The translations under genes and the position numbers were made by a program. A DNA stretch of 64,000 nt from Aeromonas tecta. Lineage in GTDB: Bacteria; Pseudomonadota; Gammaproteobacteria; Enterobacterales; Aeromonadaceae. The first letter of the stretch is position 1. The number at the start of each line of letters is the position of its first letter. The notes beneath the pieces were generated by a model. That model did not search any database and was not told where the DNA came from. It saw only the letters and a program-made list of their open reading frames with translations. Below, in pieces: positions 28,542 through 37,694 of the stretch. The DNA lies in assembly GCF_000820185.1 (NCBI RefSeq), contig NZ_CDCA01000020.1, positions 351,975-415,974 on the forward strand. Reading direction: 5' to 3'.

Positions 28542-31500
28542 TCAAGGCATCACTTCGCGGCGATAAATAATCCGATCATTACCCCGATCCCGGCCAAAGA
28601 TCGCCATGCCCATCAGGTGATCCGCGGTGGCGGGATCCGCCAGCCAGAGCGGAGCCAGGGGCTGTAGCGGCTGCTTCTCCAGCACGATTTGATAGGGAAT
28701 GCTCACCGCCTGATTGGGTGGCGCGAAGTGGAACCGGGTCTCGCCGCTATCGAAGCGAGTCTGGGTGCCACCGGGGGCCACGTTGCCGAGGCCAAGCCGG
28801 ATGCGGGTGCCGTCTTTTAGGATCAGATCCCCCGTCGCGGCGTCATAGCGTTGATCCGCGTCGGTGAAGACGATGCCGTCCCCCGCCAGTGAGATCTGGC
28901 TGCAAACATCCTGCTGGTTGGCGCGCCACAGGCCCCCTTCGAAATATTGCACCTGCAGGGGCAGCGCCAGCGGGGCGCTGTCGACCCCCTGGCGGGTGCT
29001 GGCCAGCAGACGGCCATAGTAGGCGATCATGGTATCGCTCGCGCCTTTAGGGATGGAGAGCTGCTTGGCGGTGCAGTTGACCCCGCTCTGGCAACTGCCA
29101 TTGACGGCCGGGTTCATGTTCCGATCGCTAAGGAAGCTGGTCTCGGGCGTTTCACCATCCGCCACCTTGAGCCCCAGTCGCAGCAACCGCAAGGGCTCCT
29201 CCGGCGCGGTCAGGGTCGGGGTCAGCTCTCGCAGGCGCAGGAAGCGGCTCTGGCCATCGAAGCTGGTTTGGCCGTTCAGCCAGTTTTGGGCCAGGGGATC
29301 CAATCGGTTGGATCTGTCGACCCCGTCCTGGTTATTGGCGGCCACCAGGGAAATCAGCCCCTTGGCAAAAGCATCCCGGTAGTTTTTAGTGATATTCAAC
29401 TGCTTGTTGCGCGCCTGCACTGTCGTCTGCACCCCAAACGGCTGACTCATATAGCTAAAGCCGCCGCAGGCCGGGGTGATGGTGCCGCTCGCCAGATTGA
29501 AGTCCCAGGGCACGAAGCGGCCCACCGGCACGCTGGTGGCGGCGGGTATGGTGTAGCCGAAATAGCCTGTCGATGCAGACGTTGCCACCGGTGGCGTCGC
29601 CGTCATCCTAAATACCCCAACCTCGTTGAGCGACTGGGTGACGGCGTTGAGGTTGTTGCTGCCTTTTGCGTTGGAGTGGTCATAACTGGCCGTACCGACC
29701 ACCGCCTCGACGCCGGGCTTGGGGGCCACCAGCTGGCTGCCGAGCGTGATATTGGTCAGCACGAAGTTCGGGGTCGCCAGGTTGCCGCTACAGAAGTCGG
29801 TGTCGTTATCGGCCTGCCAGGCCATGGCCGCTATGTTCAGCTGGAAATCATCCCCCGCCTTCTTGAACACAGGGCAGCTGATGTTCCCTGCCGTGCAGGC
29901 CCCCTGAGTTGGCGTGATGCAGAGCCCGACCGGACGGCTGGCGAAGAGATCCGAGCCCGTCATCACCAGACCCGCGGTATCCCCGCTGCCATCGTGGCGG
30001 GCATTGAGCCGCATCTGTCCGGCATCCGGATAATTGACTTTTTTCAAGGTCGCCTTGCCCTGGCCATCGAAGGTCAGGTTGATGATAGTACCCGTCGGCG
30101 AAGCCACACTGGCGGCATAGGTCGGTATTGGGTTGCCATCTATGGCTATCTGACTGCCGAACGCATTGGTACTTGGGTTTGTATAAGTTCCCCAGAGGCC
30201 AACCGAGCGCGCGCCGGTAAAGCCGGGGACACACTGCTGGGTCGCATTGTCTTTCTTGACCGCGCTGATCACCACATCCTGGGGTTTGTTGGCCAGGGTA
30301 TCCAGCACATCAAAAATGAAGCCGCTTTCGGCAAAGTTGAGAGTACAGGCGGCGGTGCTCAAGGCGCCACTGCCTGCCCGACACAAGGTGGTGCTCAGCG
30401 GTTTGGTGGAAGGCGTGGAGCCGCTCACTCCCACCGTCATGGCGCTCGCCAGGTTGTTGCGAAGCTGCACGGTGGTGGTACCGCCGCTGAAGGTCACGGT
30501 GGCGGTGTCGCCGTTGTAGGTCACCTGGTTGCTGGCCACCCAGCCGTTGCTGCCACTCCTGGTTGGCATCAAAATAGCACTCACCGGATCCGTGATAAGG
30601 GCGCTGCAACTGGCGTTGGCACAGGCGCGGATGGTCAGGGTCTCGGGGTTGCAGGTCAGGGCGTTGCCACTGTGATCGAACTCGAAGTGATCGATCTGGG
30701 TCCCCACCGGACTGGAGTTGAGGGCACAGATCTGGACGTTGTCGAGTTCATGGAAGTTGGTCACCGAGCCGGTGGAACCGGTTAACGACAGCAGGAAATT
30801 GGCAGGTACTGCCGCTTGGCCTGTCTGATTCACCATATTGATGGGACCCACCAGCGTGCTGTAACCAGAGCCAGTGTTCCGTTCTACAGAGGCAAGTGAA
30901 CTGCCTGCGGTCCGAGAATCGACCGTAATACGGTAGCGATGGGGACGATTGCTATTGGTTCCGCTATCGACTGCCGGGTTCAGGTTGCTCGCCGTACCCG
31001 CCAGATAACGGTAACCCGAGGTTCCCGAACTGGCGCTGGATCCACGAATAGACACGGCCTGAGGGTGAGACCCAGGATTGTAGGATCCTCCTTCGTTGGA
31101 ATAGTTACCGTACTCGTCAAGACCGACCCCCATCCAGCCCCCGGCAAAACCACTGATCCCGGTCTTGAATCCATATCCTAGCGGGCCGCCGAATGCCCCG
31201 GGCTGGGGAGTGATCGTCGCATCGGATAGCACCACCGCCATGCCGTCTGCCCCACTCGAACCGGAGGTCTTGTAGGCATACTGATCGAACTCTATGGTTA
31301 CCAGATTATTGGCCCCCGGGAAGAGGCGCTGGAAGGTCGCGGACGTTGCCTGATCGGTGGTGTTTTGGGTCAATCGCAAACGACCATTTTGCACAGATGG
31401 CAGGGTACTGTTGTTGCGTTGCGCCACCACCCAGCTGTTGCTCAGGGTGCTGGAAGAGAAGTCGTCGTTGAAACAGCTGAGCGGCGGAATGATGACATTC

Positions 31501-32312
31501 TCATTGATACTGGACTGCGCATCCATGCTCAAATAGCGGGTCGTGACGCGACCATAAATGGCCGCAGTATTATTCATGGTCAACTTGTTATCGGTGTAGA
31601 GATAACCATAAAACTTGGTACTGTTATCGATCACCATGTTGTTGTAGTTAACCCAGATCAGGCTGCCTTGATTATCCGCGTTGACATTAACGGTATTAAC
31701 GAATTTGACGTCCTGATTGATAAATATCCGGGTCAAGCCAGACCCGGTCAGCTTGATGGTGCCGTTATCTATCGTCAGCTGGTCAATATAATAATCCCCT
31801 TCACCGAGCTGCAGGGTCGCATTGTTTCGCAACGTGACACTCTTCAGCAGATATTCACTGCGGCTGGGGAACGTCAAGACACAACTCTCGGCTGAGATGG
31901 CGCCATAACTCGCGAGAGGCACAGTCTGCTGCCCGGATTGGCAGCTGAACGAGTTGGTTGCATCAATGGCTGGAAACTTATTAGTGCCATCCATCTTGAG
32001 TCCGCGAATATCCGTCTGCGTTATCTGGCAAACCTGATAGCCCCCGGCGCCATTATCACAGCGCGGGGTATTGTTCTGATCTTTGTTAATTGAGCAGAAG
32101 TTTAATGACTTGCCTCCTGTTCCATTAATCTTCGGGTTGTTGACCTGGTAAAGCTGGTCACCACTTATTTGATGGCAGCTATTGTTATTATTGCCATGAT
32201 GGCCTTGTACAACGGCCGGAAATATTTCACCTGTATTGATGGTATCAAACGATGCCCAGGCGGCAGACGCCGTGACAGACAGGGCCAGAGTCATCAGCCA
32301 ACGGGCAATCAT
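28542..32312 (-). CDS. mshQ: MshQ, large MSHA pilus-associated protein with lectin-like domain
   Basis: A 1256-residue secreted protein: signal peptide to about residue 20 (ASAAWA), an N-terminal beta-helix-like region (residues 120-270, TLRNNATLQLGEGDYYIDQL), a legume-lectin-like domain at about 285-530 (FNDDFSSSTLSNSWVVAQ ... GGPLGYGFKTGISGF) and a C-terminal MshQ family region with cysteine pairs. It is last in the msh operon after mshP, overlapping it by 4 nt. It may be the tip adhesin of the pilus; this is inferred from domains and position. The 5' third is visibly more AT-rich than the rest of the operon. Confidence 0.85.
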   Translation of the reverse strand: MIARWLMTLALSVTASAAWASFDTINTGEIFPAVVQGHHGNNNNSCHQISGDQLYQVNNPKINGTGGKSLNFCSINKDQNNTPRCDNGAGGYQVCQITQTDIRGLKMDGTNKFPAIDATNSFSCQSGQQTVPLASYGAISAESCVLTFPSRSEYLLKSVTLRNNATLQLGEGDYYIDQLTIDNGTIKLTGSGLTRIFINQDVKFVNTVNVNADNQGSLIWVNYNNMVIDNSTKFYGYLYTDNKLTMNNTAAIYGRVTTRYLSMDAQSSINENVIIPPLSCFNDDFSSSTLSNSWVVAQRNNSTLPSVQNGRLRLTQNTTDQATSATFQRLFPGANNLVTIEFDQYAYKTSGSSGADGMAVVLSDATITPQPGAFGGPLGYGFKTGISGFAGGWMGVGLDEYGNYSNEGGSYNPGSHPQAVSIRGSSASSGTSGYRYLAGTASNLNPAVDSGTNSNRPHRYRITVDSRTAGSSLASVERNTGSGYSTLVGPINMVNQTGQAAVPANFLLSLTGSTGSVTNFHELDNVQICALNSSPVGTQIDHFEFDHSGNALTCNPETLTIRACANASCSALITDPVSAILMPTRSGSNGWVASNQVTYNGDTATVTFSGGTTTVQLRNNLASAMTVGVSGSTPSTKPLSTTLCRAGSGALSTAACTLNFAESGFIFDVLDTLANKPQDVVISAVKKDNATQQCVPGFTGARSVGLWGTYTNPSTNAFGSQIAIDGNPIPTYAASVASPTGTIINLTFDGQGKATLKKVNYPDAGQMRLNARHDGSGDTAGLVMTGSDLFASRPVGLCITPTQGACTAGNISCPVFKKAGDDFQLNIAAMAWQADNDTDFCSGNLATPNFVLTNITLGSQLVAPKPGVEAVVGTASYDHSNAKGSNNLNAVTQSLNEVGVFRMTATPPVATSASTGYFGYTIPAATSVPVGRFVPWDFNLASGTITPACGGFSYMSQPFGVQTTVQARNKQLNITKNYRDAFAKGLISLVAANNQDGVDRSNRLDPLAQNWLNGQTSFDGQSRFLRLRELTPTLTAPEEPLRLLRLGLKVADGETPETSFLSDRNMNPAVNGSCQSGVNCTAKQLSIPKGASDTMIAYYGRLLASTRQGVDSAPLALPLQVQYFEGGLWRANQQDVCSQISLAGDGIVFTDADQRYDAATGDLILKDGTRIRLGLGNVAPGGTQTRFDSGETRFHFAPPNQAVSIPYQIVLEKQPLQPLAPLWLADPATADHLMGMAIFGRDRGNDRIIYRREVMP

Positions 32313-32776
32313 GGGTTCACTCCATCAAAAGCTTCCACCACCAGAGTACGGCTGACGGCAAAGTCCGGGTTGGGACCACTATTGGTTCCCGGGTCGCCGC
32401 AGCGTCCCTCGCTGCTGAAGTGATAACCGGTCTGGGTGATGCCGGCCGCACTCACCGGGATCTTGGTGCAACTGACGATGACTTGGCAGCCCACCAGCCC
32501 CGCATCGGTGAATCTGAGACTGGTGCTGGCGGCGCATTGCTGCCCTTGCCATTGGCCATTGGGATAGAGTCGATATAGGGCGATTTCCAGTCCGCTCTGG
32601 GCCGCCATCAAGGCCCGCACGCCGCGCACCTCCGCCGTGTTCTTCTCACCGCTATCGAGCAGGAAGCGGCCCATGGCCGCCGCCAGCAAGGCCATGATAA
32701 CGATGACAAAGAGCGCGATCATGATGGCGCTGCCGCGCTGGCTCGCCTTGCCGGGGATTGAAGGCTTAAGGGACAT
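32309..32776 (-). CDS. mshP: MshP, minor MSHA pilus protein
   Basis: The start is placed at 32776 (MSLKPSIPGKASQRGSAIMI), which overlaps the mshO end; the open frame extends upstream without a ribosome site. The 155-residue protein has a hydrophobic helix AIMIALFVIVIMALLAAAMG after a short basic leader and resembles PilX-type minor pilin proteins. It contains Cys residues in its C-terminal domain. It is expected to help initiate or cap the pilus together with MshO and MshQ. Confidence 0.85.
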   Translation of the reverse strand: MSLKPSIPGKASQRGSAIMIALFVIVIMALLAAAMGRFLLDSGEKNTAEVRGVRALMAAQSGLEIALYRLYPNGQWQGQQCAASTSLRFTDAGLVGCQVIVSCTKIPVSAAGITQTGYHFSSEGRCGDPGTNSGPNPDFAVSRTLVVEAFDGVNP

Positions 32777-33548
32777 TGAGGATCTCCAGCTTGTGGTTGA
32801 AGCTGACGCTCTCGCCGCGCTGCTCGAGCACCAGCCGCAGCCCCACTTCACTCTGGCTGAAGGCGACGGGATCCCGATAGAAGTAGTAGGTCGCTGGGCG
32901 AATATGCTCTGCCATCAGCGAGGTTGGACGCGTGCCTATCTCAGTGCCAATGGCGGCACTGGCCCGGGTCAACCGGGAGCCCGCAACGCAGAAGCGCACC
33001 TGCTGGTTGGCAAAATAGATGCGCTGGCCCGGGGAATCCTTGGCAACAACGGCGGCAAGGGTCAGCGGCAAGGCCCCGGACACGACCGCCCCGACGCCGG
33101 TCACTTCGGCAGTGCAACGACCCTGCAAACAGCCTTTATCCAGCGTATTTATGTTGCCATTTCCGGCATCAGGCAGCGGATAGATAATGGCCAGATCCTG
33201 CTTGGCAGGTAGTTTGACCGGGGTGACAATGCTGAGAGCCGTGCTCGCCGCTGGCCCCAGATAGCGGCTGGCGGTGGCGATGGGCCAGAAGCGCAGACAG
33301 CTCCCCTGCTCCACCAGCTTGCCATTGTCATCTTCCACCCGCACCGAGCCCGGCACCGCATCGCGCAGTTCGCGGTTGAGCCGCTCCAGGGCGAAGCGGG
33401 CATCGCTCATCAGCTGTTCGCGGCGGCTGGCGTCCCCGTAGATCTGGGTACCGATGCCGATAAACTGGCTGGTGAAGGTAGCCATGACCCCGAGCAGCAG
33501 GATCACCATCACCAGTTCGATCAGGGTGAAACCCCGCGCCGCCCGCAT
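32766..33548 (-). CDS. mshO: MshO, minor pilin (PilW-like)
   Basis: The 260-residue protein has a class IV prepilin leader MRAARG/FTLIELVMVILLLG with Glu at mature position 5, so it is cut by the prepilin peptidase. The long C-terminal domain contains several Cys. In pilus systems such large minor pilins form the initiation tip complex. It shares one nucleotide with the mshD stop and overlaps mshP by 11 nt. Confidence 0.88.
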   Translation of the reverse strand: MRAARGFTLIELVMVILLLGVMATFTSQFIGIGTQIYGDASRREQLMSDARFALERLNRELRDAVPGSVRVEDDNGKLVEQGSCLRFWPIATASRYLGPAASTALSIVTPVKLPAKQDLAIIYPLPDAGNGNINTLDKGCLQGRCTAEVTGVGAVVSGALPLTLAAVVAKDSPGQRIYFANQQVRFCVAGSRLTRASAAIGTEIGTRPTSLMAEHIRPATYYFYRDPVAFSQSEVGLRLVLEQRGESVSFNHKLEILNVP

Positions 33549-34165
33549 CAGTAGTTTCCCCGATAGAGGGCAAACGCCACCTCACTGCGATCCGGCAGCC
33601 GGACCCACAGCTCGATACGCTTGCCGGTGGAGCAGGTGCCGCTGCAGGCGGGCAGTGGATCCTTGGTCAGATCGGCACCGCTCACCCGGATCCGGATCCC
33701 GAACTGGCGATACTCGCTCACATCCAGGCTTGATCCGCTCTGGGCACTGAAGTAGTTGGCGGGCACCCAGCTACCATCGCAGCTGGCCAGTCCCTTCGCA
33801 CAGATGGCGCTGGTCTGGTAGTCATCCACATCGTTGAACTGGTAGGGGCGAGTCTCGCCGCTGTCCGGGCCATAGCTGGCGCTGTCGGTACAAGCCGGGT
33901 AGGTCACAGCAGGAGTGCCGGCCGTCTCGCCGCAGCGAAAACGCCCGCCGTTATGATCCGAGCGCTCATCGAAGGACTTTTGCAGCACCTCGCTCAGGAT
34001 CCGCTGGGCCAGCTGGGCGGCCCGCACCTGTTGCACCGGATCCACCACCTTGGGCGCCTGGTTGACCAGCAAGCCCAGGATACCGGTCAGCGCCACCGCC
34101 AGCAGCACTATGCCGACGATAAACTCGATCAGGGTGAAGCCGCGGCCAGCATTACTGGAGGGCAT
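33548..34165 (-). CDS. mshD: MshD, minor pilin
   Basis: The start at 34165 gives a leader MPSSNAGRG/FTLIEFIVGIVLLAVAL, a class IV prepilin signal with Glu at mature position 5. The 205-residue product resembles PilV-type minor pilins and has three or more Cys residues. It overlaps the mshC end by 14 nt. The frame is open further upstream, but that would put the leader peptide internally. Confidence 0.87.
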   Translation of the reverse strand: MPSSNAGRGFTLIEFIVGIVLLAVALTGILGLLVNQAPKVVDPVQQVRAAQLAQRILSEVLQKSFDERSDHNGGRFRCGETAGTPAVTYPACTDSASYGPDSGETRPYQFNDVDDYQTSAICAKGLASCDGSWVPANYFSAQSGSSLDVSEYRQFGIRIRVSGADLTKDPLPACSGTCSTGKRIELWVRLPDRSEVAFALYRGNY

Positions 34166-34631
34166 GGATATAGCCCTCCGATTCGATGCGCAGCCGGGCG
34201 CTCTCCCGGCCATCGCTCACCACCAGCTCGCAACCACTGACACAGCTAGCCGGGGACAAGGGGCGGCCGCTGCGTTTATCGAAACTGAAGGAGCCCAGAG
34301 GAGAGAGTGCAATCCCCCCCGTGGCGGTAACGACCCTCCCCCGGAGCAGCTCGTTCTGGATCCAGCCCGAGATGGGCCTGGAGGTGCAATTACCGAGTTG
34401 GGTCAGATGGCCGAAGCGGTTGTTTTCCAGCACCAGCTGGGTGCAGCGCGCCGGCCCCTCCTGCATGTCCATGGTCTGCACCAGCCGCAGCCGGGCCACC
34501 AGTTCGTCGCGCAGGGTATGGGTTTCAAAGCCGCCTTTGCCCAGCCATTTGGGCACGGCAAAGGCGGCCAGAATCCCGAGTAACAGGATCACTATCACCA
34601 GTTCTATCAGGGTAAAGCCTCGTTGCATCAT
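34152..34631 (-). CDS. mshC: MshC, minor pilin
   Basis: A 159-residue protein with a short prepilin leader MMQRG/FTLIELVIVILLLG. Its C-terminal part has Cys in ARCTQL, GNCTSR and SCVSGC. It resembles GspH/FimT-type or MshC minor pilins. It lies 63 nt downstream of mshA, beyond a hairpin that probably limits read-through from the major pilin gene. Confidence 0.87.
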   Translation of the reverse strand: MMQRGFTLIELVIVILLLGILAAFAVPKWLGKGGFETHTLRDELVARLRLVQTMDMQEGPARCTQLVLENNRFGHLTQLGNCTSRPISGWIQNELLRGRVVTATGGIALSPLGSFSFDKRSGRPLSPASCVSGCELVVSDGRESARLRIESEGYIHALQ

Positions 34632-34649
34632 CAGTCCCCGTTCATAAAC

Positions 34650-34679
34650 AATGAGGCGAGGCCATAGCCTCGCCTCATT
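34650..34679 (-). terminator. Hairpin after mshA (probable attenuating terminator)
   Basis: AATGAGGCGAGG-CCATAG-CCTCGCCTCATT, a perfect 12-bp stem starting 15 nt after the mshA stop and followed on the minus strand by a T-rich TTGTTTATG. It fits partial termination, which would keep the minor pilins lower than MshA. Confidence 0.65.
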
Positions 34680-34694
34680 ACGATTAATGACGAA

Positions 34695-35126
34695 TCAGCA
34701 TCCGCTCAGGGCAGTGCTCGCACCAGCTGTGCTGGTGGCAGGAGCATAAGTGACTGTGCATTTGGAACCGCTGGTGGCAAATACATAGTTCGCACCAGAT
34801 ACCGCGCCAGCCCAGGAACCATCGATGGTGATGGCACGCTGGATACCGGTGCTGGTCGCTGCCGGATAACCATAAACGACGTCGATGCTAGTACCATCGC
34901 TGCCACTCACAGCGCCGGATTGATTACGCTCAATCCCGGTCAGCGCAGACTTGCTGTAAACCAGCTGAGCTGAGCTGCTCACGGCTGCCTGCACGCCCTG
35001 CGCGGCAGATTTCTTGGCATCATCCTGCAGATTCAGGAACTTGGGTGCGGCAGTGACCGCCAGAATGCCCAGGATGATGATCACGATCACCAGTTCGATC
35101 AGGGTAAAACCCGCCTGCTTTTTCAT
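34695..35126 (-). CDS. mshA: MshA, major MSHA pilin
   Basis: A 143-residue class IV pilin: leader MKKQAG/FTLIELVIVIIILG with Glu 5, followed by the long helix AVTAAPKFLNLQDDAKKSAA. A Ser/Thr/Gly-rich globular head carries two Cys (SKCTV and the final SGC) that would form the usual C-terminal disulfide loop. The AAGGAAAA-type ribosome site is close to the ATG. Strong expression is expected, and a hairpin follows the gene. Confidence 0.93.
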   Translation of the reverse strand: MKKQAGFTLIELVIVIIILGILAVTAAPKFLNLQDDAKKSAAQGVQAAVSSSAQLVYSKSALTGIERNQSGAVSGSDGTSIDVVYGYPAATSTGIQRAITIDGSWAGAVSGANYVFATSGSKCTVTYAPATSTAGASTALSGC

Positions 35127-35144
35127 TACATTTTCCTCGATTGA

Positions 35145-35795
35145 TCAATTGATATTGGTAATTACCTGGCCGGAGGCCGGGCGATAACTGAAACTCATGA
35201 ACTTATCCGTGCTCCCTTGCGGGTCCTGATACCGTCCATCACTGCCCTTGCTCAGGCTGTTGACCAGATAGTAACGGCAGACCGAATTCAGTCCGTTGTT
35301 GCTCACAGTGGCATAGAACTTCAGGTCATTGCCGCTACCGCGCACCTCATCAAAGTTGGCAGTAGCCTTGGGAGGATTTTGCAACAACCCCTCCCAAATA
35401 TTGAGACAGCGCGACGCCGTCAGATTGGCCGGGTCGACGTCAGCATTGCCGCTTGCCGCCGTGTCCATCGGATACCCTGGTGAGAGTTCGCCGTTATTGA
35501 CCTGGCTTTCGGTGGGCGTCGTCAGATAAAAACGCGAACCGTCATAGAGCACGGTATTGAGACTGTCCTGCTTGGCCCGCCCTTCGGCCTCCCATTGGGC
35601 TCGCACCAGAGACACCCCGGTGGCAAAACCACCCGAGACCCCTTCCACACTGGCTTTCTTCGCCTCGTCGGTCACATCGAGAAAACGGGGCAAGGCGGTG
35701 ACCGCCAGGATCCCCAGAATAACGATGACGATCACCAGCTCGATCAGGGAAAAACCGCTCATCGCGCGGCCGGATGTCACTCTTCTTGCTGCCAT
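35145..35795 (-). CDS. mshB: MshB, minor pilin
   Basis: The start at 35795 (MAARRVTSGRAMSG/FSLIELVIVIVILG) has a GGAGGC ribosome site. The 216-residue protein has a prepilin signal with Glu 5 and an MshA-like N-terminal helix (AVTALPRFLDVTDEAKKASV), but a longer head. It is encoded immediately before mshA, as in Vibrio. The 75-nt AT-rich gap upstream (35796-35870) is the likely site of a promoter for the pilin genes, though no convincing -35/-10 pair stands out. Confidence 0.9.
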   Translation of the reverse strand: MAARRVTSGRAMSGFSLIELVIVIVILGILAVTALPRFLDVTDEAKKASVEGVSGGFATGVSLVRAQWEAEGRAKQDSLNTVLYDGSRFYLTTPTESQVNNGELSPGYPMDTAASGNADVDPANLTASRCLNIWEGLLQNPPKATANFDEVRGSGNDLKFYATVSNNGLNSVCRYYLVNSLSKGSDGRYQDPQGSTDKFMSFSYRPASGQVITNIN

Positions 35796-35870
35796 GCTGC
35801 CTCCGTAATAATCCACATTATTTCATGCAGATAGAAAAAAATCATGTCGCCCTGATCGCATCCTGCCCAC

Positions 35871-36332
35871 TCAGGGCTCCGATTGTACACGGCCATTGTC
35901 AAACCGGTAGACCAGCCGCCGTTCATCCCAGCCAAATTCACAGCCCTCACCATCCCGGCTGGCCAGCACCTGCAGCGGTGGCAGGGTCTGCGCCTCTTGG
36001 CCAATCAGAGTTAGCCAGAGGCTGCGGCAATTGTCGGAAGGGGACTGCAACGGCAGCACCCCGAGTGGCCAGCCCCGTTCATCAAACTGCCAGGCCACCC
36101 CTTGCGCGTGCAGCACGGCGGGCCGCCGCTCATCTAGCCAGAGTCCGTGCAGACGCTGGGCCCGCTCGGCAAACTGTTCCCCCAGCAGGGTCAGGCTGAC
36201 TGCCAGCGCCTCTTCCCTGTGGCTGCGATAACTCATGGCCAGGGTCGATATGATGATCAACAGCAGGATCCACGCCCACAACCGGCGATATCCCCCCAGC
36301 CAGCGATCATCCTGCTCGGACTGTCTGCTCAT
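35871..36332 (-). CDS. mshF: MshF, MSHA assembly membrane protein
   Basis: A 153-residue protein with one membrane helix near residues 14-30 (LWAWILLLIIISTLAMSY) and a periplasmic domain. Position between mshG and mshB and length match MshF. Its exact role in pilus assembly is unknown. Its start overlaps the end of a mini-ORF that runs on from mshG. Confidence 0.8.
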   Translation of the reverse strand: MSRQSEQDDRWLGGYRRLWAWILLLIIISTLAMSYRSHREEALAVSLTLLGEQFAERAQRLHGLWLDERRPAVLHAQGVAWQFDERGWPLGVLPLQSPSDNCRSLWLTLIGQEAQTLPPLQVLASRDGEGCEFGWDERRLVYRFDNGRVQSEP

Positions 36333-36471
36333 CCTTGCTCCTACAGACCTTGGCCACCATAAAGCCGTGACGATGCCCGTTATGCAGGCAACTCATGACT
36401 GACCTCGCACCGCGCGCATCATGTCCCACCATGCCGGAGTGAAGATGCTCGTTGTTATGCGGGCAGCTCAT
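36307..36471 (-). CDS. 54-codon mini-ORF linking mshG to mshF, built from a tandem junction duplication
   Basis: The ATG overlaps the mshG stop (ATGA) and the TGA lies 26 nt inside mshF, so ribosomes could pass from mshG to mshF through it. The peptide contains an internal repeat: MSCPHN... and MSCLHN..., each preceded by VGHDA-type residues. The DNA repeats the last part of mshG with a 75-nt period. Read in the mshG frame, the copy encodes IFTPAWWDMMRAVRGQS and a stop, against IFTPMWDMMRAVRGQS in mshG, with mainly synonymous differences. Whether the peptide is made is unknown. Confidence 0.45.
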   Translation of the reverse strand: MSCPHNNEHLHSGMVGHDARGARSVMSCLHNGHRHGFMVAKVCRSKDEQTVRAG

Positions 36472-37691
36472 GACTGACCTCGTACGGCACGCATCATGTC
36501 CCACATGGGCGTAAAGATACCGAGCGCCAGCACCAGCACCATGACCGCCACTATGCCGATCAGAATGGGTTCGATGCGGGCGGTGAGGCTCTTGAGGTCA
36601 TAATCGACCTCACGCTCGTAATATTCGGCCGCCTCGTGCAGCAGGTCATCCACCTGACCGGTCTCTTCCCCCACCGCGATCATCTGCATCACCAATGGGG
36701 TGAACAGGCCGCTGCTGCCAGCGGTACGCAGCAGGCTCTCGCCGCGCTCGATACCGGCGCGCATGTCACGCACTCGCCCCGCCATCCAGGCGTTGTCCAC
36801 CGCATCGGCCACCAGGGTCAGCGCCGTGTTAAGCGGTACCCCGGCCCTGAGCATCATGGAGAAGCTGCGGGCGAAACGCGCCAGCAGGGAGCGCTCTATG
36901 ATGGTGCCGACGATGGGCAGCCTGAGTTGCCATCTGTGCCAGGTCAGCTTGCCTTGCGTCGTGGCGACCCAACGCCGCCAGCCGATGACGGCCCCCACCA
37001 TGATGGCCAGCAACAGCCACCAGTAGTTGACGAAGAAGTGGGAGGTGGCGAGCAGGATCCGGGTCGCCAGCGGCAACTCCACCCCGAACTTGGCGAACAT
37101 GCCGGCGAACACCGGGATCACCATGATGTTGAGGATCACCATGGCGATACCGATGGCAATCATCACAAAGCTGGGATAGCGCATGGCGGTCTTGATCCGC
37201 TTGCGGGTCTCCAGCTCCAGATCGAAATAGTTGGCGAGCTGCAGGAAGGCTTCCTCCAGCTGACCGGTGTTCTCGCCGACGTGGATGATGGCGACGAACA
37301 GGCTGCTGAACACCTTGGGGTGTGCCTGCATCGAACTCGACAGCGGCCGGCCGTTGCCCAGATCCTCCCCCAGCGCATGCAATGCCCGCTTGAGTGGCTT
37401 GCTGTGGGTGCTCTCCTCCAGCCCGGCGATGGCGCGCAAGATGGGAATGCCGGCCCGGGTCAGGGCATACATCTGGCGGCTGAACACCACCAGCTCCTCG
37501 AGCTTGACGCCGCCCTCCAGCAGCAGAGACCAGTCGATGCTGGCTGATTTCGCCTTGCCCGCTTTGAGCTCGGTCGGCATCACGCCGCGGCGCATCAGCT
37601 GCTCGGCGGCGGCCATTTCGCTGGCGGCCTCCAGGGTGCCGTTGACGGCATTGCCCTGGCTGTCGCGGCCCTTGTAGTTGAAGCTGCTCAT
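36468..37691 (-). CDS. mshG: MshG, inner-membrane platform protein (PilC/GspF family)
   Basis: A 407-residue protein with two T2SSF domains, each with membrane helices (VMIAIGIAMVILNIMVIPVF; FVNYWWLLLAIMVGAVIGW; ILIGIVAVMVLVLALGIF). The GVKLEELVVFSRQMYALTRAG segment is the usual N-terminal signature. It anchors the pilus motor and extension ATPase MshE. It starts 3 nt after the mshE stop. Confidence 0.92.
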   Translation of the reverse strand: MSSFNYKGRDSQGNAVNGTLEAASEMAAAEQLMRRGVMPTELKAGKAKSASIDWSLLLEGGVKLEELVVFSRQMYALTRAGIPILRAIAGLEESTHSKPLKRALHALGEDLGNGRPLSSSMQAHPKVFSSLFVAIIHVGENTGQLEEAFLQLANYFDLELETRKRIKTAMRYPSFVMIAIGIAMVILNIMVIPVFAGMFAKFGVELPLATRILLATSHFFVNYWWLLLAIMVGAVIGWRRWVATTQGKLTWHRWQLRLPIVGTIIERSLLARFARSFSMMLRAGVPLNTALTLVADAVDNAWMAGRVRDMRAGIERGESLLRTAGSSGLFTPLVMQMIAVGEETGQVDDLLHEAAEYYEREVDYDLKSLTARIEPILIGIVAVMVLVLALGIFTPMWDMMRAVRGQS

Positions 37692-37694
37692 GGC

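Noticed and set aside
28947..30785. Plus-strand ORF of 612 codons opposite mshQ
   Set aside because: Antisense shadow of mshQ; low-complexity composition with no recognisable family.
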